Source: Prevotellaceae bacterium UBA6974
GTDB lineage: Bacteria > Bacteroidota > Bacteroidia > Bacteroidales > Bacteroidaceae
Direction of reading: 5' to 3'
DNA: 20,617 nucleotides
NCBI GenBank assembly: GCA_002450165.1
Contig: DJYQ01000033.1
Location: 64,472-85,088 of the forward strand
In this document: positions 6,236 through 12,227 of the stretch, piece after piece
How positions within the stretch are numbered: position 1 is the stretch's first letter
Layout of the letters: the number at the start of each line of letters is the position of its first letter
The notes under the pieces: generated by a model
Seen by the model: only the letters and a program-made list of their open reading frames with translations
Databases searched by the model: none
What the model was told of the DNA's origin: nothing
Position numbers and translations under genes: made by a program

Positions 6236-6623
6236 AGATTTTCTTGAAATAAAGAAACCAAAATTCATTCCTGATAATAAAGATCTGTTATCCCTTAGCG
6301 CTTCAGCGACTTACAAGGGTAAAAGTCTTACTACCATATGTGTTTATGAAGCTGGTAACAAAATAGGAACAAATTTTGTTCTTCTTTTTAGCTTTATGTC
6401 ACCTTACGAACTTCGGTAAAGTTCGGCGAAGAAACATTTGTCACCATCTCTTCAACTTTTTAGGAAACAGATTCCGCTTCTAACAGGGAATTGGCAGACG
6501 CCTTGACGGACATGATACGAAAGGAAAACGAGATGCAACTGATTCGACTGAGAAAACTTTTGGAGGAGGATTGCCCCTACTGTCTTCGAGAATAAAAAGG
6601 AGAGTCTGAGCTATTGGTTCTGA
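6236..6623. other. Gene-poor stretch with a small inverted repeat
   Basis: No complete gene is visible between the TonB-C gene and the PPOx gene. The stretch holds a 15-base palindrome GAACAAATTTTGTTC, a 7-bp hairpin CGAACTT/AAGTTCG (6407-6425) without a T-run, and two stopless reading-frame pieces on the plus strand without recognisable homology (about 6290-6420 and 6464-6595). It looks like decayed coding DNA. Confidence 0.5.
6464..6595 (+). pseudogene. Unrecognised reading-frame remnant
   Basis: The frame from the TAG at 6461 to the TAA at 6593 encodes 43 residues with protein-like composition, charged and helical, ending E-E-D-C-P-Y-C-L-R-E. The only ATG (6512) would leave 27 residues. 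No promoter lies upstream. It may be the C-terminal end of a lost gene; the family is not recognised. Confidence 0.3.
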
Positions 6624-7070
6624 CTATTTACTGAATCTGTCACCGACAAAGCCATCACCAACTTCACCGGACATCAAATCAAAGTGTTTGAAAAGAGGTG
6701 GTGTTGGTGCAAGGTCGTAATAATCCATTTCGGCAATAGGCAAACAGAAATACACCATCTGGTCGTAGCTGGCATATAGTCGAGAAAGTACAGCGTTATT
6801 CTCATATATCCAACGCTTCGTTTCTTCCTCTACGTTGAAGTTCACCATTCCCGAACAGCGTACGGAGACATTTCCTTCGTATGCTAAAAGCTCTACATTC
6901 GGGTTCTTACGCAGTTCATGCCATACTGCTTTCTTCTCAGAGGTGGCAAAGTAGAGTACATTGCCCTCTTGCTTCATAATCTGGAAGATGCGCAGTTTAG
7001 GCAGATTGCCCTCGCACGTGGCAAGGGCAATCTCTTTGTGGTTTCTTAGAAAGCTTAAAGCTCGTTCCAT
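6624..7070 (-). CDS. Pyridoxamine 5'-phosphate oxidase-family flavoprotein
   Basis: This 148-residue protein fits the FMN-binding split-barrel (PPOx-like) family: an opening helix, A-L-A-T-C-E-G-N-L-P-K-L-R-I-F, then L-Y-F-A-T-S-E-K-K-A-V-W-H-E-L-R-K-N-P-N-V-E-L-L and V-R-C-S-G-M-V-N-F. These match the usual core strands, including the F-x-T-x-x-x-K-x-x-x-L stretch near the flavin phosphate. It lacks the C-terminal part of true PdxH, so it is not a vitamin B6 enzyme; members often reduce small molecules with flavin or bind F420 or heme. No signal peptide, so cytoplasmic. It follows the cupin gene by 7 bases in one operon under probable HxlR control. Confidence 0.85.
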   Translation of the reverse strand: MERALSFLRNHKEIALATCEGNLPKLRIFQIMKQEGNVLYFATSEKKAVWHELRKNPNVELLAYEGNVSVRCSGMVNFNVEEETKRWIYENNAVLSRLYASYDQMVYFCLPIAEMDYYDLAPTPPLFKHFDLMSGEVGDGFVGDRFSK

Positions 7071-7077
7071 CTTCGTC

Positions 7078-7533
7078 TTACCATTTCAGTTCTTCCTGAA
7101 GAATCACTCCATCCGTCATAGGGCTGTCAGCCTCCGTGAAAGCATTGGCTTTATACTGGATGCATAGCATGGTCAGATTCTCGCTGCCCGTATTCTTCAA
7201 CGCACGCTTACCATCGGGAGCTACACGAACAATAGTGCCCTCGCTGACAGGGAATATTTCACCATCCACCTGATACTGGCCTTCGCCCTTCAGGATGATG
7301 TAGAGTTCCTCGTGGGTCTTGTGTGTATGAAGGAAGCCACTGTCCTGACCAGGCACAAGCGTCTGGAAGCTCAGTTCACTGCCTGTTGCCCCCACAGCTT
7401 GGCCTGCAAAGACCTTCCCCTTCAAAATGAAGTCGGGGCCCATGGGAAGTTCGTGCTCAATAATCTCACTCATCTTACCTACACTCACTGCGCTGTAATT
7501 CTTACCAGCCTTGATTGTCTCAATCTTTTTCAT
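7078..7533 (-). CDS. Cupin-domain protein
   Basis: This 151-residue single-domain cupin carries motif 1 at about 62-83: H69, H71 and E75/E76 in H-T-H-K-T-H-E-E-L-Y-I-I-L-K-G, the usual metal ligands. In motif 2 (P106-D-G-K-R-A-L-K-N) the position of the last ligand His is Ala111, so metal binding or catalysis may be altered. No signal peptide. The chosen start gives M-K-K-I-E-T-I and about 36 bases of leader; an in-frame ATG 24 bases earlier (7557) is possible but would lie only about a dozen bases from the predicted transcription start. It is the first gene of the operon with the PPOx flavoprotein and divergent from the HxlR gene. The substrate is unknown. Confidence 0.88.
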   Translation of the reverse strand: MKKIETIKAGKNYSAVSVGKMSEIIEHELPMGPDFILKGKVFAGQAVGATGSELSFQTLVPGQDSGFLHTHKTHEELYIILKGEGQYQVDGEIFPVSEGTIVRVAPDGKRALKNTGSENLTMLCIQYKANAFTEADSPMTDGVILQEELKW

Positions 7534-7576
7534 TGTTTTTTGTTTATAATTTGACATCTGTTTCGTTTTCCTGGTG

Positions 7577-7607
7577 CAAAGGTACGGCTGTTTTTCCAGC
7601 CTTGCAA
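7577..7607 (-). promoter_or_regulatory. Promoter of the cupin-PPOx operon
   Basis: On the minus strand TTGC (7604-7607) is followed after 19 bases by TACCTTTG (7577-7584). The large palindrome at 7614-7642 begins 6 bases upstream of the TTGC element, a position from which a regulator could block or recruit polymerase. Confidence 0.7.
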
Positions 7608-7613
7608 GAAGGC

Positions 7614-7642
7614 ACTTTTTGGTGGGATAGTTACCAAAAAGT
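7614..7642. promoter_or_regulatory. Candidate HxlR operator palindrome
   Basis: ACTTTTTGGT and ACCAAAAAGT form a perfect 10-bp inverted repeat with a 9-base spacer, lying between the divergent cupin and HxlR promoters. A related half-site TACTTTTT recurs at 7719-7726, just upstream of the hxlR promoter core. Known HxlR-family operators (for example of YodB, TACT-N7-AGTA) have similar ends. Confidence 0.7.
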
Positions 7643-7705
7643 AGGAATTAGGTGTCTATGGGACTTCAACAAAATTGGCTTTAACTGAATTTAACATAGT
7701 TCCTC

Positions 7706-7736
7706 GTTGAAACTAAGTTACTTTTTACTACCTTTG
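7706..7736 (+). promoter_or_regulatory. Promoter of the HxlR gene
   Basis: GTTG (7706-7709) is followed after 19 bases by TACCTTTG (7729-7736). The transcript would begin near 7743 and carry a leader of almost 90 bases. Confidence 0.65.
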
Positions 7737-7793
7737 CCGTGCAAACACGGCGAGAACAGGCTGCACCTCAGCAATTCGAGCAAGCTCGATTGC
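7736..7793 (+). repeat. Paired hairpins in the hxlR leader, possible dispersed repeat
   Basis: A perfect hairpin GCCGTG-CAAA-CACGGC (7736-7751) is followed by GCAATTCGAG-CAAG-CTCGATTGC (7771-7793), a 9-bp stem with one bulged T. The second hairpin and the GTTCGGTTTGCAC after it resemble a short element I have the impression of seeing in many Prevotella intergenic regions; this is memory, not a search. Confidence 0.45.
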
Positions 7794-7830
7794 GTTCGGT
7801 TTGCACTGTCCTTGCGAAAAATCCAAGGTT

Positions 7831-8190
7831 ATGGCAGATGTAAAAGCTGAATATTTGGCTTGCCCGATCAGGCAGGTTGTGAGCCGCTTCGGAGATAAGT
7901 GGTCTATGTTGGTGTTGTATATACTCAACTCCAGCGAGGATGGTGTACTTCGTTTTAATGAAATTCGCCGTCTGATGACTGACTGCTCACAGAAAATGCT
8001 TTCACAGACGTTGAAAAGCCTAGAGCAGAGTCATCTCGTACATCGGAAAGTATATCCCGAAGTTCCTCCTCGTGTGGAGTATTCGCTGACTGACACAGGG
8101 AAATCGCTGATGCCTGTACTTAACGCCCTTATCGCATGGAGCAAGGAGCACTTCAATGAAGTTGTAGACAAGAATATCGTCATGGGCTAA
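7831..8190 (+). CDS. HxlR-family transcriptional regulator
   Basis: This 119-residue winged-helix regulator has the family signature C-P-I-R-Q-V-V-S-R-F-G-D-K-W-S-M-L-V-L, with Cys11 at the position used for redox or electrophile sensing in YodB and HypR. The recognition helix part C-S-Q-K-M-L-S-Q-T-L-K-S-L-E and the wing Y-P-E-V-P-P-R-V-E-Y-S-L-T follow. The ATG at 7831 was preferred over an in-frame TTG at 7801. It faces the cupin-PPOx operon, with an operator-like palindrome between them, so it most likely controls that operon and itself. Confidence 0.93.
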   Translation: MADVKAEYLACPIRQVVSRFGDKWSMLVLYILNSSEDGVLRFNEIRRLMTDCSQKMLSQTLKSLEQSHLVHRKVYPEVPPRVEYSLTDTGKSLMPVLNALIAWSKEHFNEVVDKNIVMG

Positions 8191-8213
8191 GTTCTTGTCT
8201 TTTCCTCATACAG

Positions 8214-8251
8214 GCCGTTTGTCTACCTTCGCAGCAGATAAACGGCTTTTT
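8214..8251 (+). terminator. Terminator of the HxlR gene
   Basis: GCCGTTTGTCT pairs with AGATAAACGGC (one G-U) around an 11-nt loop and is followed by five T. It lies 24 bases after the stop codon. Confidence 0.85.
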
Positions 8252-8266
8252 GTATGCGACAACTGA

Positions 8267-8386
8267 CCATGGCTCGGTGATTTCCTGGCACTTGATAATC
8301 TCTATCAAGGGTATCTCCAGACACAGCGCAAAGTTGGCTCTCTTGATTATCAGTTACTTACACCTTATGAAAGGGTAAAAAAATAA
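8267..8386 (+). pseudogene. Unrecognised C-terminal gene remnant
   Basis: Between a TGA at 8264 and a TAA at 8384 the plus strand encodes 39 residues with ordinary protein composition (F-L-A-L-D-N-L-Y-Q-G-Y-L, then L-D-Y-Q-L-L-T-P-Y-E-R) and no start codon. It lies after the hxlR terminator and runs into the tRNA-Asp terminator. It could be the tail of a gene lost next to the tRNA; the family is not recognised. Confidence 0.35.
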
Positions 8387-8415
8387 GAGCGTCCGACTTT
8401 GTAAGTTGAACGCTC
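8377..8415 (-). terminator. Terminator of tRNA-Asp
   Basis: On the minus strand GAGCGTTcAACTT pairs with AGTcggACGCTC and is followed by TTATTTTTTT. The outer 6-bp stem is perfect and the inner 4-bp part is offset by a small internal loop. It lies 24 bases beyond the tRNA. Confidence 0.8.
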
Positions 8416-8439
8416 TCGATACATGGGGATAATTTTTTG

Positions 8440-8513
8440 CGGTGCGGACGGGACTCGAACCCGCGACCCCTAGCGTGACAGGCTAGTATTCTAACCAGCT
8501 GAACTACCGCACC
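8440..8513 (-). tRNA. tRNA-Asp (GTC)
   Basis: This 74-nt cloverleaf has acceptor GGTGCGG pairing with CCGCACC and discriminator G, as usual for tRNA-Asp. The anticodon stem is CTAGC/GCTAG with loop CTGTCAC; the anticodon GTC is at 8477-8479. It is a single gene with its own promoter and terminator. Confidence 0.97.
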
Positions 8514-8530
8514 AATCGTTTAACCGGATG

Positions 8531-8593
8531 CAAAGGTAAGACAATTCTGCGAAAGTACCAAACTTTCGACAAAAATCTTTTGTCTTACCTTTG
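8531..8593. promoter_or_regulatory. tRNA-Asp promoter within a symmetric palindrome
   Basis: On the minus strand TTTG (8559-8562) is followed after 20 bases by TACCTTTG (8531-8538), a strong promoter for tRNA-Asp. The whole element is symmetric: CAAAGGTAAGACA (8531-8543) and TGTCTTACCTTTG (8581-8593) are perfect 13-bp inverted repeats, with an inner CGAAAGT/ACTTTCG hairpin (8550-8568). The right arm therefore presents TACCTTTG on the plus strand as well. A third overlapping hairpin, GACAAAA/TTTTGTC (8568-8584), is also present. Confidence 0.75.
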
Positions 8594-8609
8594 TATTTAG
8601 TCTATTGCG

Positions 8610-9185
8610 TTACTTCTTGTCGCACTGTTCTTTCTTGTCGCACTGACCTTCCTTCTTATCGCACTGAGGACCCTTCTGGTCGCAACATGGCTTCATGCCG
8701 TTGCGCATCTTGTTGCCGTTCTTGAAGAAGCCGCGATTGTTGTGTCCCTTGCGCATTCCCTTGCCATGATGCTTGCGGAAGAGCTGTGCTGTCTGGCGTG
8801 CTGTGAGGAACTTGCGGAATTCTGAATAGTATTTTTCCTGAACTGCCAGTATCTCGCGCTGAATGGCAAAGTGCTCCTTCATCTTCTTGTCCATCTGGGC
8901 ATCTGTCAGGCGCTGGCCTTCTGCAGGCTTCTCGCACTGATGCTTTTCAAATACTGCCTTCTTCTCAGCCATGTATTTTTCGAGTGTAGCCTTGAACTTC
9001 TCAGCATCCTTGTCCGAGAGACCGAACGGATCGCACTGTGGTCCCTTCTGGTCACACCTGGTCCCCATGTGGCGCTTCTCACACTGCTGACCTTTCTTGC
9101 ATTCCTGCTTGTCCTGCTGGGGAGCGTTCTGTGCACTTGCACCGAGAGCCATGCTCACGAGGAGCATAAAAATAGTCTTCTTCAT
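8610..9185 (-). CDS. Exported cysteine-rich Spy-like protein
   Basis: This 191-residue protein (numbered from the second Met; a Met two codons earlier at 9191 is an alternative start) has a signal peptide ending A-S-A and a Lys/His-rich helical core. The core has an L-T-D-A-Q motif followed by Q-R-E-I-L-A-V-Q-E-K-Y-Y-S-E-F-R-K-F-L-T-A-R-Q, similar to Spy/CpxP-type periplasmic chaperones and metal-responsive proteins. It is flanked by Cys-rich arms carrying C-D-Q-K-G-P-Q-C-D at both ends and C-D-K-K repeats at the C-terminus; all ten Cys lie outside the signal peptide. Metal or redox chemistry in the periplasm is a reasonable guess. It is related in layout to the Spy-like protein at 14562-15053, but that one has only one Cys after its signal peptide. 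A TAACTTTG core (9292-9299) lies about 107 bases upstream. Confidence 0.8.
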   Translation of the reverse strand: MKKTIFMLLVSMALGASAQNAPQQDKQECKKGQQCEKRHMGTRCDQKGPQCDPFGLSDKDAEKFKATLEKYMAEKKAVFEKHQCEKPAEGQRLTDAQMDKKMKEHFAIQREILAVQEKYYSEFRKFLTARQTAQLFRKHHGKGMRKGHNNRGFFKNGNKMRNGMKPCCDQKGPQCDKKEGQCDKKEQCDKK

Positions 9186-9291
9186 AATCATTTCGTTATT
9201 TTAGTTAAACATTTGAATTGTTTCTGTCAAACACTTTTATGACATGCCACAACCAATAAGGTTTAATTTAGGCAGGCGTTTTTTTTCTGCA

Positions 9292-9299
9292 CAAAGTTA
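9292..9299 (-). promoter_or_regulatory. Candidate promoter core for the Cys-rich protein
   Basis: TAACTTTG on the minus strand fits the core consensus, but no TTTG element is seen at the proper distance. The leader would be about 100 bases long. Confidence 0.45.
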
Positions 9300-9351
9300 A
9301 ACATTTTTCAACAAAGGATAGTATGATTGTGACTATATCATATATTTTTTA

Positions 9352-9359
9352 TACCTTTG
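9352..9359 (+). promoter_or_regulatory. Promoter core of the acyltransferase gene
   Basis: TACCTTTG lies 22 bases before the start codon, with TTGT (9327-9330) 21 bases upstream of it. Confidence 0.6.
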
Positions 9360-9381
9360 CGGCGATTTATCCAATAAGAGT

Positions 9382-10209
9382 ATGAAGCGAATAGACATCG
9401 AACTTGTTATCCGAAACAAAGCTCCGCAACTGCACAAGAAACTGCCTAAGTTTGTAATACGTTTTATGAAATGGCTGGTGTGCCAGAAACAACTGAACGA
9501 GATTCTGGAGAACTGCGAAATGTACGAAGGACCGGACTTTGCAATTGCAATGTCGCGATACATGAACGTAACATACACGGTACACGGATTGGATAAAATT
9601 GACGTGAACGGACACTACCTGATGGTCAGCAACCACCCATTGGGAGCTTACGACGGGATTTCGTATATCGCTGTGTTGGGGAAGAAGTTTCCGGGGCTGA
9701 AAATCGTAGTTAACGACATACTGATGAACATAGACCAGTTGCGTTGCATGTTCCTGCCGGTCAATACCATTGGGCGTCAGAAGCGCAGCGACATGGAGGC
9801 CATTGAAAAGGCATACAGCGACGGGAACACGCAGATGATGAGTTTCCCTGCGGGTTTCTGCAGCAGGTTCATAAATGGCAAAATCCAGGACATCCCATGG
9901 AAGAAGAGTGTCATTACCAAGTCTATCGACAGCAAGCGCGACATTATCCCCATGTATTTCAAGGGCCGCAATTCGTTGGTCTTCTATGCCCTGGAGTGGT
10001 TCAGGCGAATAATCGGTGTCAAATTCAACATTGGCTTAATCCTGCTTCCGTGGCAGATGGCCCGGTATGCACGGGGCAAGCATTATACAATCATAGTGGG
10101 CGACCCTATACCCTACCAAACATTTGACAAGAGCCGCACACATGCCGAATGGGCGCAGTGGTTACGCGAAAAATGCTATGATTTGAAGAAAAACTGCACG
10201 GTTGACTGA
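9382..10209 (+). CDS. PlsC-like (hemolysin/OlsA type) acyltransferase
   Basis: This 275-residue protein carries the acyltransferase block S-N-H-P-L-G-A-Y-D-G with catalytic His85 and Asp91 separated by five residues, as in the hemolysin/OlsA branch (H-P-x-G-x-x-D-G), not four as in classical PlsC. A second block, F-P-A-G-F-C-S-R (155-162), matches that branch's acyl-acceptor site. No signal peptide; two hydrophobic stretches (about 25-34 and 205-225) suggest membrane association. In Bacteroidota such enzymes add the second fatty acid to glycine or ornithine lipids (GlsA/OlsA) or to glycerophospholipids. No partner N-acyltransferase gene is adjacent, so the exact lipid is uncertain. Confidence 0.87.
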   Translation: MKRIDIELVIRNKAPQLHKKLPKFVIRFMKWLVCQKQLNEILENCEMYEGPDFAIAMSRYMNVTYTVHGLDKIDVNGHYLMVSNHPLGAYDGISYIAVLGKKFPGLKIVVNDILMNIDQLRCMFLPVNTIGRQKRSDMEAIEKAYSDGNTQMMSFPAGFCSRFINGKIQDIPWKKSVITKSIDSKRDIIPMYFKGRNSLVFYALEWFRRIIGVKFNIGLILLPWQMARYARGKHYTIIVGDPIPYQTFDKSRTHAEWAQWLREKCYDLKKNCTVD

Positions 10210-10250
10210 TTTTCTGTCCTACCATGCCGCTGTTTTTCATTTAATTGTTG

Positions 10251-10258
10251 TATCTTTG
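10251..10258 (+). promoter_or_regulatory. Promoter core of rpsA
   Basis: TATCTTTG matches the Bacteroidota core and lies 128 bases before the rpsA start. The upstream TTTG element is not clear. Confidence 0.65.
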
Positions 10259-10385
10259 CACCCGCATTACGTAAAACGTAAAGCGTGTGATATTAAATTC
10301 AATGTTTAACTAACGGTTATTTTCCCATGCCGGAAGCCATGAGCTGCGACAGGAATTAACCACAAAAAAACAAGAGTACATCTGT
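10259..10385 (+). promoter_or_regulatory. rpsA leader with hairpin, possible autoregulation
   Basis: The leader is about 120 bases. It holds a hairpin GC-A-TTACGT-AAA-ACGTAA-A-GC near its 5' end (10264-10284), a GC-richer patch (about 10326-10355), and an A-rich run just before the start codon. In E. coli S1 represses its own mRNA; whether that applies here is not known. Confidence 0.4.
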
Positions 10386-12167
10386 ATGGCAGATTACAAG
10401 AATGTAGCACCGGTCGAGGGTTTTGACTGGGATGCTTACGAAAACGGCGGCCAGAGCGAGCAGAGCCGTGAGGCTCAGGAACAGGCTTATGCCGGAAGTA
10501 TGAACAAGGTAGGCGACCACGATGTTGTGGACGGTACCGTTATTGCAATGAACAAGCGCGAAGTTGTTGTCAACATCGGTTTCAAGAGCGATGGTGTCAT
10601 CCCCATGAGCGAGTTCCGCTACAACCCTGACCTGAAGGTTGGTGATACCGTTGAGGTTTACATCGAGAACCAGGAGGACAAGAAGGGTCAGCTGGTCCTG
10701 AGCCACAAGAAGGCTCGTGCAAGCCGTAGCTGGGACCGCGTAAACGAGGCACTGAACAACGAGGAAATTATCCAGGGTTACGTTAAGTGCCGCACAAAGG
10801 GCGGTATGATTGTTGACGTATTTGGTATCGAGGCATTCCTGCCTGGCAGCCAGATTGACGTTAAGCCCATCCGCGACTACGATATCTTCGTAGGCAAGAC
10901 TATGGAGTTCAAGGTTGTCAAGATCAACCAGGAATACCGCAATGTCGTTGTCAGCCACAAGGCTCTGATTGAGGCAGAGCTGGAGCAGCAGAAGCAGGAG
11001 ATTATCTCCAAACTGGAGAAGGGTCAGGTACTGGAAGGTACTGTCAAGAACATCACTTCGTATGGTGTGTTTATTGACCTTGGCGGTGTTGACGGTCTGA
11101 TCCACATCACTGACCTGAGCTGGGGCCGCGTAAGCAATCCCAAGGAGATTGTTGAGCTTGACCAGAAGATTAACGTTGTTATCCTGGACTTTGACAACGA
11201 GAAGAAGCGTATCGCCCTGGGGTTGAAGCAACTGACTCCTCACCCATGGGAGGCTCTGGATCCAAACCTGAAGGTTGGCGACCATGTCAAGGGCAAGGTT
11301 GTGGTTATGGCCGACTATGGTGCATTTGTTGAAATCGCTCCTGGTGTCGAGGGTCTGATTCACGTATCCGAGATGTCCTGGAGCCAGCACCTGCGCAGCG
11401 CTCAGGACTTCATGAAGGTAGGTGACGAGGTCGAGGCCGTTATCCTGACCCTGGACCGCGACGAGCGCAAGATGTCCCTGGGCATTAAGCAGTTGAAGGA
11501 TGATCCATGGGAGAACATCGAGGAGAAGTATCCAGTTGGCAGCAAGCATACAGCCAAGGTTCGCAACTTCACCAACTTCGGCGTATTCGTCGAGATAGAG
11601 GAAGGCGTTGACGGTCTGATTCACATCAGCGACCTGAGCTGGACGAAGAAGATCAAGCACCCATCCGAGTTTACAAAGGTTGGTGAGATGATTGACGTCT
11701 GCGTTCTGGAAATCGACAAGACCAACCGTCGTCTCTCGCTGGGTCACAAGCAGCTCGAGGAGAATCCATGGGATGTATTCGAAACAGTGTTCACTCAAGA
11801 TTCGGTTCACGAGGGCACTATCATCGAGCTCCTGGACAAGGGTGCAGTTATCCAGCTTGAGTATGGTGTAGAGGGCTTTGCTACTCCAAAGCATCTGGTC
11901 AAGGAGGATGGCACACAGGCTCAGCTGAACGAGAAACTCCCGTTCAAGGTAATCGAGTTCAACAAGGAGAGCAAGCGCATCATCCTGTCTCACAGCCGTA
12001 TTTTCGAGGACGCTCAGCGTGCCGAGGCTCGTGCTGAGAAGAAGGCTGCAGCTCCGCGTAAGGCTGCACGCAAGGAAGAGGCTCCCGTAATCCAGAACCA
12101 GGCTGCCAGCACAACACTGGGTGACCTGGATGCCCTGGCAGAACTGAAAGCCAAGATGAGCAAGTAA
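10386..12167 (+). CDS. rpsA: 30S ribosomal protein S1
   Basis: This 593-residue protein has six S1 (OB-fold) RNA-binding domains, at about 44-113, 127-193, 211-281, 297-367, 384-454 and 470-540. Domains 3-5 each show the repeated G-V-D/E-G-L-I-H-I/V-S/T-D/E-L/M-S-W core. An acidic N-terminal extension (1-40) and an Ala/Lys-rich C-terminal tail (545-593) frame the repeats. S1 binds mRNA on the small subunit and unfolds it; in Bacteroidota, where Shine-Dalgarno sites are mostly absent, it is central to initiation. Codon use is strongly biased, as expected for a highly expressed gene. A terminator follows 25 bases after the stop, directly before rnz. Confidence 0.98.
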   Translation: MADYKNVAPVEGFDWDAYENGGQSEQSREAQEQAYAGSMNKVGDHDVVDGTVIAMNKREVVVNIGFKSDGVIPMSEFRYNPDLKVGDTVEVYIENQEDKKGQLVLSHKKARASRSWDRVNEALNNEEIIQGYVKCRTKGGMIVDVFGIEAFLPGSQIDVKPIRDYDIFVGKTMEFKVVKINQEYRNVVVSHKALIEAELEQQKQEIISKLEKGQVLEGTVKNITSYGVFIDLGGVDGLIHITDLSWGRVSNPKEIVELDQKINVVILDFDNEKKRIALGLKQLTPHPWEALDPNLKVGDHVKGKVVVMADYGAFVEIAPGVEGLIHVSEMSWSQHLRSAQDFMKVGDEVEAVILTLDRDERKMSLGIKQLKDDPWENIEEKYPVGSKHTAKVRNFTNFGVFVEIEEGVDGLIHISDLSWTKKIKHPSEFTKVGEMIDVCVLEIDKTNRRLSLGHKQLEENPWDVFETVFTQDSVHEGTIIELLDKGAVIQLEYGVEGFATPKHLVKEDGTQAQLNEKLPFKVIEFNKESKRIILSHSRIFEDAQRAEARAEKKAAAPRKAARKEEAPVIQNQAASTTLGDLDALAELKAKMSK

Positions 12168-12192
12168 TCTGATACTGACCCATTCATATCCG

Positions 12193-12225
12193 AGGGGATG
12201 GCCAAAAGCCATCCCTTCACTTTTT
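12193..12225 (+). terminator. Terminator after rpsA, touching the rnz start
   Basis: GGGATGGC pairs perfectly with GCCATCCC around a CAAAA loop, extended by weak pairs, then TTCAC and five T. The rnz start codon follows only 2 bases after the T-run, so read-through or a promoter inside rpsA is needed to express rnz. Confidence 0.8.
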
Positions 12226-12227
12226 CA

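Noticed and set aside
6371..6395. Intrinsic terminator at the GAACAAATTTTGTTC palindrome
   Set aside because: The stem would be AT-only inside with almost no loop, and no gene on the plus strand ends just before it.
7534..7557. Earlier in-frame ATG for the cupin
   Set aside because: It would leave only about a dozen bases of leader after the predicted transcription start; the Met at 7533 has an A-rich upstream region typical of this phylum. It is still possible.
10356..12212. 618-codon open frame on the minus strand opposite rpsA
   Set aside because: It is a shadow of the strong codon bias of rpsA; the translation is Leu/Val/Asn-rich without any domain, and the plus frame is unmistakably S1.
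12198..12227. Earlier in-frame start for rnz
   Set aside because: It would start inside the terminator stem and adds ten residues absent from RNase Z proteins; the Met at 12228 fits the family's N-terminus.
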